DNA from: Betaproteobacteria bacterium
GTDB lineage: Bacteria > Pseudomonadota > Gammaproteobacteria > Burkholderiales > SG8-39
NCBI GenBank assembly: GCA_022340285.1
Contig: JAJDOG010000024.1
Coordinates: 1-64,000 of the forward strand
Direction: 5' to 3'
Length of the DNA: 64,000 bases
Shown here: one piece after another, positions 1 to 11,384 of the stretch
Position numbering within the stretch: the first letter of the stretch is position 1
Layout of the letters: each line of letters begins with the position of its first letter
Notes under the pieces: model-generated
Database searches by the model: none
The model's input: only the letters and a program-made list of their open reading frames with translations
What the model was told of the DNA's origin: nothing
Program-made: the position numbers and the translations under genes

Positions 1-1189
<1,189 letters not shown>

Positions 1190-1253
1190 GGTCGGTTGAC
1201 TCCCGAGTTGCCCGTATTGCCCGTGTTGACCGTGTCGCCTCAGTCCGAATTCG

Positions 1254-1328
<75 letters not shown>

Positions 1329-1394
1329 CGGTGGTTCATCGTCGCGTGTTCATCCGTCCGCCGCCTTCGCGCCTCGCCCGCGTCCGATCCGGTA

Positions 1395-1468
1395 TGGAGC
1401 GGGTGAAGGGAATCGAACCCTCGTCATAAGCTTGGAAGGCTTCTGCTCTACCATTGAGCTACACCCGC
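1395..1468 (-). tRNA. tRNA-Gly (TCC), encoded CCA
   Basis: Reverse complement GCGGGTGTAGCTCAATGGTAGAGCAGAAGCCTTCCAAGCTTA...GGTTCGATTCC...CACCCGCTCCA. Confidence 0.96.
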
Positions 1469-1541
1469 TTGGTCTTCACCCGCTTGGTGCCGGCCTGCGC
1501 GTACCCGTACCCTCGAGCCCGCTCCCTGCCTCAACCACCCG

Positions 1542-1632
<91 letters not shown>

Positions 1633-2067
1633 CAGCGAAACATGCGATTTTGCTTGGTTTTCAGGGTAGTGTCAAACGCCCGACTGCCGATGGTGCGCTG
1701 CGGCAGAGCCCTCCCAAGCGCACCGGATCGCGGCTCACCCCGCACCCATACCCGTTACCCGTGTATGGCCGGGGCGCCCCGCCACGTCCGCAACGAGCAA
1801 CGCCACGCGCCCGCCTGGCAGAAGAACTCCTCGCCGCGCACCGAGGTCAATAGAGGAGTAATCGCCGCCTGTCGCCAATGCCTCGCGGATCCGCACGACG
1901 TGCCGGAAATACGCCCGGGCCGCCGCGGGATGCCAGCGGGTAGAATTGGTCCGTCCTCTGCGACGATACTCGTCCGCGCGGAACAAAATTCCGCGTCTGG
2001 GCGAACGGTGCCGTCCTCGCCACACGCGGGAACGGATGATCGATAAAGAGAAGCTCGAGGAGACCGC

Positions 2068-5000
2068 ATGGCCGCCGTTGCCGAATCCCACCGTGCCCGT
2101 CCGCCGCTCGCGGACGTCACCCTGGACCAGAAATACACCCTCGACCGTGGCCGCGTCTATCTGACCGGCATTCAGGCGCTCGTGCGCCTCGCGCTGCTGC
2201 AGCGCGAGCGGGACGCGAGGGCCGGCCTGAACACCGCGGGGTTCGTTTCCGGGTATCGCGGTTCGCCGCTTGGCGGGCTGGACCAGGCGATGTCCGCTGC
2301 GCGCGAACACCTCGAGCGGCACCATGTCGTCTTTCAGCCCGGCGTCAACGAAGATCTGGCCGCCACCGCGGTCTGGGGGACCCAGCAGGTCAATCTCTTC
2401 CCCGGCGCGAAGTACGACGGCGTGTTCGGAATGTGGTACGGAAAAGGCCCCGGCGTGGACCGCTGCGGCGATGTCTTCCGGCACGCGAACGCCGCGGGCA
2501 CGTCGAAGCATGGCGGCGTGCTCGCCCTGGCGGGCGACGACCACGCCGCGAAATCCTCGACGCTTCCGCACCAGACCGATCACGTCTTCAAGGCCGTGAT
2601 GATGCCCCTTCTCTACCCGGCATCAGTGCAGGAGTATCTCGACCTCGGCGTGCACGGATTCGCGATGTCGCGCTACTCCGGATGCTGGGTTGGCTTCAAG
2701 TGCGTGTCGGACGTCGTCGAGAGCTCGGCGTCGGTGTACGTCGACCCGGAGCGCGTCAAGACCGTCCTGCCCTCCGATTTCGTTCTGCCGCCCGACGGCC
2801 TCAACGTCCGCTGGCCGGATCCCTTCCTCGTTCAGGAAGAGCGCCTGCTGCATCACAAGCTCTACGCGGCGCTGGCGTACTGTCGCGCGAACAGCCTGAA
2901 TCGCATCGTGATCGACAGCCCCCGTCCGCGGCTCGGCATCATTACCTCCGGGAAATCCTATCTCGACGTGCGCCAGGCGCTCGAGGATCTCGGCATCGAC
3001 GAGCGGCTCGCCGCGGAAATCGGCATCCGTCTCTACAAGTGCGGAATGATCTGGCCGCTCGAGTCCGAGGGCGTGCGCCGCTTCGCCGATGGGCTCGAGG
3101 AAATACTGGTGGTCGAAGAGAAGCGCCAGTTCCTCGAGTATCAGGTCAAGGAGGAACTCTACAACTGGCGCGAGGACGTACGCCCCCGGGTGATCGGCAA
3201 GTTCGACGAGAAGGGCGAGTGGGCGTTGCCGCACGGGGAATGGCTGCTGCCCGCCGCGTCGGAGCTCTCTCCCGCGCGCATCGGCCGGGCCATCGCGTCG
3301 CGGATCGCGCGCTTCTACACCTCCGACCGCATCAAAGCGCGGCTCGCGTTCCTCGAGGCGAAAGAGAAAGCACTCGCAAAGCCGCGCGTGACAGTGGCTC
3401 GCACGCCGTACTTCTGCGCGGGATGTCCGCACAACACCTCGACCCGCGTGCCCGAAGGCAGTCGCGCGACCGCCGGCATCGGCTGTCACTTCATGGCGGT
3501 CTGGATGGACCGCGAGACCGCGACCTTCACGCACATGGGCGCCGAGGGCGTGCCCTGGATCGGCCAGGCGCCGTTCACCGAGACGCAGCATATCTTCGCG
3601 AATCTCGGCGACGGCACCTATTTCCACTCGGGGCTGTTGGCGATTCGCGCGTCCGTCGCTGCGGGGGTGCCGATCACGTACAAGATTCTGTACAACGATG
3701 CCGTGGCCATGACCGGTGGGCAGAAGATCGACGGACCGCTGACCGTTCCGCAGATCACCCGCCAGCTCGCCGCCGAGGGTGTCGAGAAGATCGTCGTCGT
3801 GACCGACGAGCCGCACAAGTACGGTGCCCGCCAGGGGTTCGCGCCCGGTGTCCCGGTACACCACCGTGACCAGCTGGATCGCATCCAGCGCGAAGTGCGC
3901 GACTGGTCCGCCCAGCACTCGGCGGTGTCGGCGATCGTCTACGACCAGACTTGCGCGGCTGAGAAGCGGCGCCGACGCAAGCGGGGCACGTTTCCCGATC
4001 CGGCCAAGCGGGCATTCATCAACGAACTCGTTTGCGAAGGCTGCGGCGACTGCGGGATCAAGTCGAACTGCGTCGCCGTGGAACCGCTCGAGACCGAATT
4101 CGGCAGAAAGCGCGTCATCAATCAGTCGGCCTGCAACAAGGATTTCTCCTGCGTGAACGGTTTCTGCCCTTCGTTCGTCACCGTGGAGGGCGGCCGACCG
4201 CGCCGTGGCAAGGCGCTCGCTGCGGGCGCCGAGGCCTGGCCCGAGTTGCCCGACCCGACGCTGCCCGTCACCGACAAGCCTTACAACGTGCTCGTGACGG
4301 GTGTCGGCGGAACGGGCGTGGTGACCATCGGCGCGCTGCTCGGGATGGCCGCGCACCTCGAAGGCAAGGGCGTCTCCATCCTCGACATGACCGGGCTCGC
4401 GCAGAAGAACGGCGCGGTGATGTCACACATCCGCTTCGGCAATCGGCCGGAAGACATTCACGCGGTGCGCATCGCGGCCGGCGAGGCGGATCTCGTGCTC
4501 GGCTGCGACATGCTCGTCGCGGCCGGCAGCGAGGCACTCGCCAAGATGCAGGTGGCCCGCACCCACCTCATCATCAACAGCGCAGAGGTTCCAACGGCGG
4601 ATTTCACGCGAAATCCCGAATGGACCTTCCCGGGCGGCGACATCCAGGCGGAGTTGAAGGCGGCAGTCGGTGCAGGCAACGCCGATTTCGTGGACGGCAC
4701 CCGGATCGCCACCGCGCTGATGGGTGACGCCATCGCGACGAACCTCTTCATGCTCGGGTACGCATGGCAAAAGGGGCTCGTGCCGGTCTCCGCCGAGGCG
4801 ATCGAGCGCGCCATCGAGTTGAACGGGGTCGCCGTTGAGCCGAATCGAAAGGCGTTCCTGTGGGGACGGCGAACGGCTCATGACTCGCGGGCGGTCGAGA
4901 AGGTCGCGAACCCGGCGGACGTGATCCCGCTTTCGCCGCGAATGTCGCGCAACCTGGACGAGCTCGTCGCACGGCGCGTCGAGTTCCTGACCGGATATCA

Positions 5001-5610
5001 GGACGCGACCTACGCGGAGCGCTATCGCAAGCTCGTGAACCGGGTCCGTCAAGTTGAAGCGGACCGCGTGGGCGGGACCCGCTTGACCGAGGCGGTGGCG
5101 CGCTACTACTTCAAGCTGCTTGCCTACAAGGACGAGTACGAAGTGGCCCGGCTGTTCACACGACCCGACTTTGCGCAACGGGTCCAGGCCGCGTTCGAGG
5201 GCGACTTCAAGCTGCGCTTCCACCTCGCGCCGCCGCTCATCGCGAAACCCGATCCGGTGACCGGCGAGCCGCGCAAACGCGCTTTCGGTCCCTGGATGAT
5301 GACCGTGTTCCGGGTGCTCGCGCGCCTCAAGGGGCTGCGTGGCACCGCGCTGGACGTTTTCGGATACAGCGACGAGCGGCGCCGTGAACGGCAACTCATC
5401 GTCGATTACGAGAAGGCGATCGAGGAGATCCTCGCCGGACTGAGCCGCGACAATCACGGAACGGCCGTGGCCATCGCAGGAATCCCCGAAGAGATCCGGG
5501 GGTTCGGTCCGGTGAAGACGAGAAATCTCGAGAAAGCGAAGGCAAACGAGGCCGAGCTCTTCGCGCGCTTTCGGGCGCCGAGCGGCGCCCCGCAGAAGGC
5601 CGCGGCGTGA
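2068..5610 (+). CDS. Indolepyruvate ferredoxin oxidoreductase, fused single-chain form (1180 aa)
   Basis: GFVSGYRGSPLGGLDQAM TPP region, CAGCPHNTSTRVPEGSRA, CEGCGDCGIKSNC Fe-S motif, LVTGVGGTGVVTIGALLGMAAHLEGKGVSILDMTGLAQKNGAV gamma-type domain. Confidence 0.93.
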   Translation: MAAVAESHRARPPLADVTLDQKYTLDRGRVYLTGIQALVRLALLQRERDARAGLNTAGFVSGYRGSPLGGLDQAMSAAREHLERHHVVFQPGVNEDLAATAVWGTQQVNLFPGAKYDGVFGMWYGKGPGVDRCGDVFRHANAAGTSKHGGVLALAGDDHAAKSSTLPHQTDHVFKAVMMPLLYPASVQEYLDLGVHGFAMSRYSGCWVGFKCVSDVVESSASVYVDPERVKTVLPSDFVLPPDGLNVRWPDPFLVQEERLLHHKLYAALAYCRANSLNRIVIDSPRPRLGIITSGKSYLDVRQALEDLGIDERLAAEIGIRLYKCGMIWPLESEGVRRFADGLEEILVVEEKRQFLEYQVKEELYNWREDVRPRVIGKFDEKGEWALPHGEWLLPAASELSPARIGRAIASRIARFYTSDRIKARLAFLEAKEKALAKPRVTVARTPYFCAGCPHNTSTRVPEGSRATAGIGCHFMAVWMDRETATFTHMGAEGVPWIGQAPFTETQHIFANLGDGTYFHSGLLAIRASVAAGVPITYKILYNDAVAMTGGQKIDGPLTVPQITRQLAAEGVEKIVVVTDEPHKYGARQGFAPGVPVHHRDQLDRIQREVRDWSAQHSAVSAIVYDQTCAAEKRRRRKRGTFPDPAKRAFINELVCEGCGDCGIKSNCVAVEPLETEFGRKRVINQSACNKDFSCVNGFCPSFVTVEGGRPRRGKALAAGAEAWPELPDPTLPVTDKPYNVLVTGVGGTGVVTIGALLGMAAHLEGKGVSILDMTGLAQKNGAVMSHIRFGNRPEDIHAVRIAAGEADLVLGCDMLVAAGSEALAKMQVARTHLIINSAEVPTADFTRNPEWTFPGGDIQAELKAAVGAGNADFVDGTRIATALMGDAIATNLFMLGYAWQKGLVPVSAEAIERAIELNGVAVEPNRKAFLWGRRTAHDSRAVEKVANPADVIPLSPRMSRNLDELVARRVEFLTGYQDATYAERYRKLVNRVRQVEADRVGGTRLTEAVARYYFKLLAYKDEYEVARLFTRPDFAQRVQAAFEGDFKLRFHLAPPLIAKPDPVTGEPRKRAFGPWMMTVFRVLARLKGLRGTALDVFGYSDERRRERQLIVDYEKAIEEILAGLSRDNHGTAVAIAGIPEEIRGFGPVKTRNLEKAKANEAELFARFRAPSGAPQKAAA

Positions 5611-6383
5611 GCGGACCGGACGGTGGCGCGGACCGGGACGCCCGGACAGTCGATTCCGCCGCCCACTCCCCCGCCGCATCCAATCCGGGGCTGCGCCGGC
5701 TCGACCTCGAGAACAACCTGCTTCGGCGCGCCCTGGAGTCCACGCCGCTCGCCGCCAAGCTCCTTTCCGAAGAGGCGCTGGAGGCGACGCTCCTGGAAGC
5801 CCTCGGCTCGCGCCATCGCACGCCCGACGTGTGGCTGTTTGCATACGGCTCGTTGGTATGGAATCCGGTGCTCGACTTCGACGAGCGCGTGGTTGCGACC
5901 GTGCACGGCTACCATCGCAGCTTCTGTCTCTGGTCACGCATCAATCGCGGCACACCGGAGCGGCCCGGCCTGGTGCTCGGGCTGGATCGCGGCGGCCGTT
6001 GCCCCGGCGTCGCCTACCGGATACCTGCCCACCTCGCCGAAGGTGAACTGCGGTTGCTCTGGCGCCGCGAGATGCTCCTCGGGTCGTACTCGGCACGATG
6101 GGTCCACACGACTCGATCAGGAAAGCAGTTTCGCGCACTCGCCTTCGTGGTAAACCGCCAGCGGTCCGGATACGCGGGGCGATTGCCGCCTGAGACGATC
6201 GTCGAGGTCCTGCGCCACGGACAGGGCAAGCTCGGCAACGGCATCGACTACCTGCGACAGACGGTGGACGGGCTCGCTGCAGCGGGCATCCGGGATCCGC
6301 ATCTGCTGCGGCTGGATGCGCTTGCGCGCGAGGTGTTGGGCGAGGAAATCCCGCCAAGCAGTCGGGCGCGGCTACAGCCCTAG
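5607..6383 (+). CDS. ChaC-like gamma-glutamylcyclotransferase, copy 1 (GTG start overlapping the upstream TGA)
   Basis: VWLFAYGSLVWNP, GYHRSFCLWS, LGLDRGGRCPGVAYRI, LWRREMLLGSY. Confidence 0.9.
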   Translation: MSGPDGGADRDARTVDSAAHSPAASNPGLRRLDLENNLLRRALESTPLAAKLLSEEALEATLLEALGSRHRTPDVWLFAYGSLVWNPVLDFDERVVATVHGYHRSFCLWSRINRGTPERPGLVLGLDRGGRCPGVAYRIPAHLAEGELRLLWRREMLLGSYSARWVHTTRSGKQFRALAFVVNRQRSGYAGRLPPETIVEVLRHGQGKLGNGIDYLRQTVDGLAAAGIRDPHLLRLDALAREVLGEEIPPSSRARLQP

Positions 6384-6482
6384 AGCCGAGCTCACCAGCT
6401 CATGTGAGCGCCGGTACCGACCGGGAGCCGCATGCGCGCCGGGCGCTCGCGGTAAGATGCCGGAAAAGAAGCAGACTCTACC

Positions 6483-7157
6483 GTGTCCATCACTCGCAAC
6501 GACCTGGAAACCGGTCGCCATCGCAAGGCAATCAGGGAGTGCGGCATCGCGCCGCGCCTGCTTTCCGACCAGGAGCTCGAAGCATCGATAGCGCGCGTGC
6601 TCGCGCGGCACCCCCGTGGACACGATGTGTGGGTATTCGGCTACGGATCCCTGATCTGGAATCCCCTGTTCCACTACACGCAGCGCCGGCTCGCAACGGT
6701 GTACGGCTATCACCGTCGCTACTGCCTCTGGTCGGTCATCGGCCGCGGCACGCCGGAGGCACCCGGAATGATGCTCGGCCTCGACCGCGGCGGTCGGTGT
6801 CGGGGCGTTGCGTTCCGGCTCGAGGCGACCAAGGCCGAGGAGGAGCTGCGGCTGCTCTGGCACAGAGAGATGGTGACTGGCGCATACACGCCCCGCTGGG
6901 TGCACGCTCGCGACGCGGGTGGACCGATCACCGCACTTGCCTTCGTGGTCGACCGCGCGCATCCCTGGTACGCGGGGAAAGTGCCCCTCCAGAAGATCGC
7001 GAGCGCGGTCGCGCGAGGCAATGGAATGATCGGTTCTTCGGCAGACTATCTGCGCAAGACGTGCGAGGAGCTCGTCGCGCACGGCATTGCCGACGAGCAC
7101 ATGTTCCGGGTGCACGAAGCCGTGTTCGGCGCGGCGCCCAAGCGCAAGACGGCATAA
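6483..7157 (+). CDS. ChaC-like gamma-glutamylcyclotransferase, copy 2
   Basis: VWVFGYGSLIWNP, GYHRRYCLWS, LGLDRGGRCRGVAFRL, LWHREMVTGAY; clearly paralogous to the preceding gene. Confidence 0.92.
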   Translation: MSITRNDLETGRHRKAIRECGIAPRLLSDQELEASIARVLARHPRGHDVWVFGYGSLIWNPLFHYTQRRLATVYGYHRRYCLWSVIGRGTPEAPGMMLGLDRGGRCRGVAFRLEATKAEEELRLLWHREMVTGAYTPRWVHARDAGGPITALAFVVDRAHPWYAGKVPLQKIASAVARGNGMIGSSADYLRKTCEELVAHGIADEHMFRVHEAVFGAAPKRKTA

Positions 7158-7194
7158 CGGCGGGATCGATTCCGCCGGCCAAGGAGGCATGCAC

Positions 7195-8295
7195 ATGACG
7201 ACGTCGCTGTGGGAAAACCCCATGGGCACGGACGGCTTCGAATTCGTCGAGTACGCCGCGACCGATCCCAAGGCGCTCGGCGCACTGTTCGAGACGATGG
7301 GCTTCCGTCCCGTCGCACGTCACCGCCACAAGGACGTCACGCTCTATCGCCAGGGCGGCATCAACTTCATCGTGAATGCCGAGCCGGCAAGCTTTGCGCA
7401 GCGTTTCGCGCGGTTACACGGCCCGTCGATCTGCGCGATCGCGTTTCGCGTACAGGACGCGGCAGCCGCGTACGAGCGCGCGCTGGAGCTCGGTGCCTGG
7501 GGCTTCGACGGCCGTAGCGGACCGATGGAGCTCAACATTCCGGCAATCAAGGGAGTCGGCGACTCGTTGATCTATTTCGTCGACCGCTGGCGCGGCAAAC
7601 ACGGGGCTGCGCGGGGTGGCATCGGAGATATCGACATCTACGACGTGGACTTCGAGCCGCTACCCGGTGTCGACCCGTTCCCGACGGGCTGCGGTCTCCA
7701 GGGCGTCGACCACCTGACTCACAACGTACACCGCGGGCGCATGAAGGAATGGGCGGACTACTACGAGCGGCTGTTCGGATTTCGGGAACTGCGCTACTTC
7801 GACATCGAGGGGCAGGTCACGGGCGTCAAGTCGAAAGCGATGACCTCTCCGTGCGGAAAGATCCGGATCCCGATCAACGAGGAGGGTGTGGAGAAATCCG
7901 GCCAGATCCAGGAATATCTCGACCAGTACCACGGCGAGGGGATTCAGCACATCGCGCTCTCCTCCGCGGACATTCACGCGACGGTCGAGACCATGCGCTC
8001 CCGGGGTGTCGTGTTCCTCGACACCCCCGACACCTACTATGAGCTGGTCCCACGGCGCCTGCCGGATCACGGCGAGGATCTCGCGCGGCTCAGGCGAAAC
8101 CAGGTCCTGATCGACGGCAGCCCGGGGGGCGGTCTGCTTCTGCAGATCTTCACCAAGACGCTCATCGGCCCGATCTTCTTCGAGATCATTCAGCGCAAGG
8201 GCGACGAGGGCTTCGGCGAGGGCAATTTCAAGGCGCTGTTCGAGTCCATGGAGCTCGATCAGGTACGCCGCGGAGTCCTCTCGACCAAAGAGTGA
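7195..8295 (+). CDS. hpd: 4-hydroxyphenylpyruvate dioxygenase
   Basis: MTTSLWENPMGTDGFEFVEYAA..., GVDHLTHNV, GIQHIALSSADIHATV, GGGLLLQIFTKTLIGPIFFEIIQRKGDEGFGEGNFKALFESME; AAGGAGG at 7181-7187. Confidence 0.95.
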   Translation: MTTSLWENPMGTDGFEFVEYAATDPKALGALFETMGFRPVARHRHKDVTLYRQGGINFIVNAEPASFAQRFARLHGPSICAIAFRVQDAAAAYERALELGAWGFDGRSGPMELNIPAIKGVGDSLIYFVDRWRGKHGAARGGIGDIDIYDVDFEPLPGVDPFPTGCGLQGVDHLTHNVHRGRMKEWADYYERLFGFRELRYFDIEGQVTGVKSKAMTSPCGKIRIPINEEGVEKSGQIQEYLDQYHGEGIQHIALSSADIHATVETMRSRGVVFLDTPDTYYELVPRRLPDHGEDLARLRRNQVLIDGSPGGGLLLQIFTKTLIGPIFFEIIQRKGDEGFGEGNFKALFESMELDQVRRGVLSTKE

Positions 8296-8376
8296 TCCAA
8301 CGCCGGTCGTTGCGCGCGATGCGCCAGTCACTCCCTTGGCGCGGGTTGCGTATCATCGCGGCTTTTCGCCCGCTGC

Positions 8377-9291
8377 ATGTCACCACTCGCTCCCAGTTCG
8401 ACCCAGCACAAGATCGGCATCGCCACCATGATCCTGTGCGCGAGCCTGTGGAGCATCGCGGGGCTGCTCATGCGCGCGTCGTCGGTGACGAACGGATGGG
8501 AAGCATCGTTCTGGCGCTCGGCGTTTCTCGCCGCCGCAGTGGGAGCGTTTCTGCTCGCCCGAAACGGCCGCAACGTGCATGCCCGGATTCTGGCCATGGG
8601 CTGGCCCGGACTCGTGTCGGGCCTCGCATGGGCCACGATGTTCACATGCTTCATGCTCGCACTTTCGCTGACGACGGTCGCCAACACTTTGTTCATCATG
8701 GGACTCCTTCCTTTCTGCGCCGCACTGGCGGGATGGATCGTCCTGGGCGAGCGAGTACCGCTGCGCACGTGGGTGGCCATGGCTGCCGCGACCGCCGGCA
8801 TCGGGATCATGTTTCACGGCGCGTTCCGCACCGGCAACCTGAACGGCAGCCTGATCGCGCTCGGCGTTCCCTTCGCGGCAGCGGTGAACTACGTCGCGGT
8901 GAAGCTGGGCCGCGGCCGGGTCGACCTGATCCCCGCGCTCGTCCTAGGTGGCGCGCTTTCTGCGCTGATCGCGCTCCCGCTTGCGCTGCCGATCACTGCC
9001 GACGGCACGGATCTTTCGCTCTTCGGCGCGCTCGCGGTATTTCAGCTCGCCATACCGGGCGTCCTGTACACGGTGGTCGCCGTGCCGCGACTCTCCGCGG
9101 CGGAGGTGGGGCTGCTCTCGCTGATAGAAGTGATCCTCGGACCGCTCTGGGTCTGGCTCGCACGCGGCGAGGAGCCGGGCACCGCGGTGCTGACCGGTGG
9201 CATCATCGTCATAACGGCGCTCGCGGTGAACGAGAGTGTCGGCCTCGCGATCGAGCGCCGCGCACTGCGGCGCGCGGCCATTGCGCGCTGA
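8377..9291 (+). CDS. EamA/DMT-family transporter
   Basis: About ten hydrophobic segments; DMT architecture (MILCASLWSIAGLLMRASS...; ...LLSLIEVILGPLWVWL). Confidence 0.85.
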   Translation: MSPLAPSSTQHKIGIATMILCASLWSIAGLLMRASSVTNGWEASFWRSAFLAAAVGAFLLARNGRNVHARILAMGWPGLVSGLAWATMFTCFMLALSLTTVANTLFIMGLLPFCAALAGWIVLGERVPLRTWVAMAAATAGIGIMFHGAFRTGNLNGSLIALGVPFAAAVNYVAVKLGRGRVDLIPALVLGGALSALIALPLALPITADGTDLSLFGALAVFQLAIPGVLYTVVAVPRLSAAEVGLLSLIEVILGPLWVWLARGEEPGTAVLTGGIIVITALAVNESVGLAIERRALRRAAIAR

Positions 9292-9433
9292 CCGACGGGC
9301 GCGCGCAAGGAACACGATCTCGCGTCTTGACAATCCAGAACGCGCGATAATAAATGAACTCCTCTCATCAGGACTGCCCGCACCGGCCCGGGATCGCAAC
9401 CCCGCCCGCCGGCATGGCAATACTGGTTCGCTG

Positions 9434-11107
9434 ATGCTCAAACCGTACAAGCCGCCGGATTACGACTACGTGCCTTCGCCCGACCAGTCGGCGGCGGAAT
9501 GCGCGCACCACCCGGTGATTGTCGTCGGTGCCGGTCCGGTCGGTCTTACCGCAGCGATCGACCTTGCCCGGCACGGCACGAAGACGGTGCTGCTCGACGA
9601 GGACAACACCGTCAGCGCGGGATCGCGAGCAGTCTGCTACGCGAAGCGCACGCTCGACATTCTTGATCGCTTGGGATGCGGCGAGCCGGTCGCGGCGCAC
9701 GGCGTTGCATGGAGCCATGGCAGGGTCTTTTTTCGCGACAAGCAGATCTACGGATTCAATCTGCTCGGCGACGAAGGACATCGTCGGCCCGCGTTCGTCA
9801 ACCTGCAGCAATACTACCTGGAGGAGATACTCGTCGACTGCGCGCGTGACGCAAAGCTCGTGGATCTGCGGTGGAAGAACCGGGTCTTGGAACTCGACGC
9901 GCACGGCGACACCGTGCGCCTTACCGTGGAGACACCGGACGGACCCTATCCGCTCACTTGCGACTGGCTCATCGTTGCCGACGGTGCGCACAGCTCGCTT
10001 CGCCACATGATGGGTCTCGACACGGAGAGCACGATGCACCAGGACTACTTCCTGGTCGCGGACGTGGTGATGAAGGCGGAGTTCCCTGCCGAACGGTGGT
10101 TCTGGTTCGATCCACCGTTTCATCCCGATCGGTCGGTGCTCCTTCACAAGCAGGCCGACAACGTCTGGCGCGTCGATTTTCAGCTGGGTCGCGACGCCGA
10201 CCCGGAGGAGGAGCGGAAGCCGGAGCGAATCGTCCCGCGAATCAGGGCGCTGCTCGGTGACAGCCGCGATTTCGAGCTCCAGACCGTTAGCGTCTACGGG
10301 TTCCAGTGCCGGCGCATGGAGCGTTTCCGACATGGCCGCGTGCTCTTCGCCGGAGACTGCGCGCGGCAAGTTCCGCCGTTCGGATCGCGCGGCGCAAACT
10401 CCGGGATCCAGGACGCTGACAACCTGGTATGGAAGCTCCAGCTCGTCATCGACGGCAAGGCTCCCGAGCAGTTGCTCGAGACGTACTCCGAGGAACGGGT
10501 CTTCGCCGCAGATGACGACATACACAGCTCACTGTGCTCGGTCGAATTCATCACCCCGAGCTCAAAGGCGAGCCGTGCGTTTCGCGACGCGACGCTCGAA
10601 CTTGCCGAGCACCACCCTTTCGCGCGCCGGATCGTGAACAGCGGCCGGCTTTCCGCGCCGCTCGTGCTCACGGATTCCAGTCTCAACATGCCCGACGCCG
10701 ATCCTTTCGACGGCGCGATGGTCCCGGGCGCGCCCGCTGGCGATGCGCCGATCGCAATCGCCGGGAAGGCTTCATGGTTACTGGCCCATCTGGGAGGCGG
10801 ATTCACGGGGCTCTACTTCGCGCACCGGCGGGTGTCGGAGAGCGAGTTCGAAGCGCTTGACCGTCTTGTCGCCGATCCGGTTCCGGTCAAGGTGATCGTC
10901 GTTGCGCGCCCGGCGGAAACCGCCCCCCTGGTCCCGAACGGCTGTCTAGTGATCGAGGACCGGACCGAGCTCATCACGCGGCGCTATGACGGCCGGCCCG
11001 GGACGTTCTACCTTATTCGCCCCGATCAGCACGTTGCCGCGCGGTGGCGGGCGCTGTCGGGCCCGCTCGTGCGCGGCGCTGTGGCGCATGCCACGTGCAA
11101 CGACTGA
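9434..11107 (+). CDS. FAD-dependent aromatic hydroxylase-like monooxygenase (557 aa)
   Basis: VIVVGAGPVGLTAAIDLARHG Rossmann motif; VLFAGDCARQVPPFGSRGANSGIQDADNLVWKL FAD motif. Confidence 0.9.
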   Translation: MLKPYKPPDYDYVPSPDQSAAECAHHPVIVVGAGPVGLTAAIDLARHGTKTVLLDEDNTVSAGSRAVCYAKRTLDILDRLGCGEPVAAHGVAWSHGRVFFRDKQIYGFNLLGDEGHRRPAFVNLQQYYLEEILVDCARDAKLVDLRWKNRVLELDAHGDTVRLTVETPDGPYPLTCDWLIVADGAHSSLRHMMGLDTESTMHQDYFLVADVVMKAEFPAERWFWFDPPFHPDRSVLLHKQADNVWRVDFQLGRDADPEEERKPERIVPRIRALLGDSRDFELQTVSVYGFQCRRMERFRHGRVLFAGDCARQVPPFGSRGANSGIQDADNLVWKLQLVIDGKAPEQLLETYSEERVFAADDDIHSSLCSVEFITPSSKASRAFRDATLELAEHHPFARRIVNSGRLSAPLVLTDSSLNMPDADPFDGAMVPGAPAGDAPIAIAGKASWLLAHLGGGFTGLYFAHRRVSESEFEALDRLVADPVPVKVIVVARPAETAPLVPNGCLVIEDRTELITRRYDGRPGTFYLIRPDQHVAARWRALSGPLVRGAVAHATCND

Positions 11108-11150
11108 TGGCGTACCACGGCTTATTCGGCGATCAAACAGGAAACTGATC

Positions 11151-11384
11151 ATGCGGCTCGACACCGATCCGAATCTTTCTCTGCCAGACGCGTTCTATGA
11201 GGCGCTGATCGACATGCACCGCGGACTTTCCGAGGATCAGTCCGAGAAGGTGAATGCCAGGTTCATTCTGGTGCTCGCCAACCACATCGGCGATCTAGAA
11301 GTGCTCGGGCAGGCGATGAAGATCGCCCGCGGCGACGCGGCCGCGGGCCACCCGGAACCGGCACGACAGGAGGTCATCTCATGA
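11151..11384 (+). CDS. DUF2783-type small protein (77 aa)
   Basis: [46 protein letters not shown]; lies between the monooxygenase and hmgA. Confidence 0.82.
   Translation: MRLDTDPNLSLPDAFYEALIDMHRGLSEDQSEKVNARFILVLANHIGDLEVLGQAMKIARGDAAAGHPEPARQEVIS

Noticed and set aside
1735-2583. 282-aa minus-strand ORF upstream of and into the IOR gene
   Set aside because: Mostly antisense to the IOR 5' end, no recognisable motif; the non-coding remainder could hold a gene remnant but I cannot support one.
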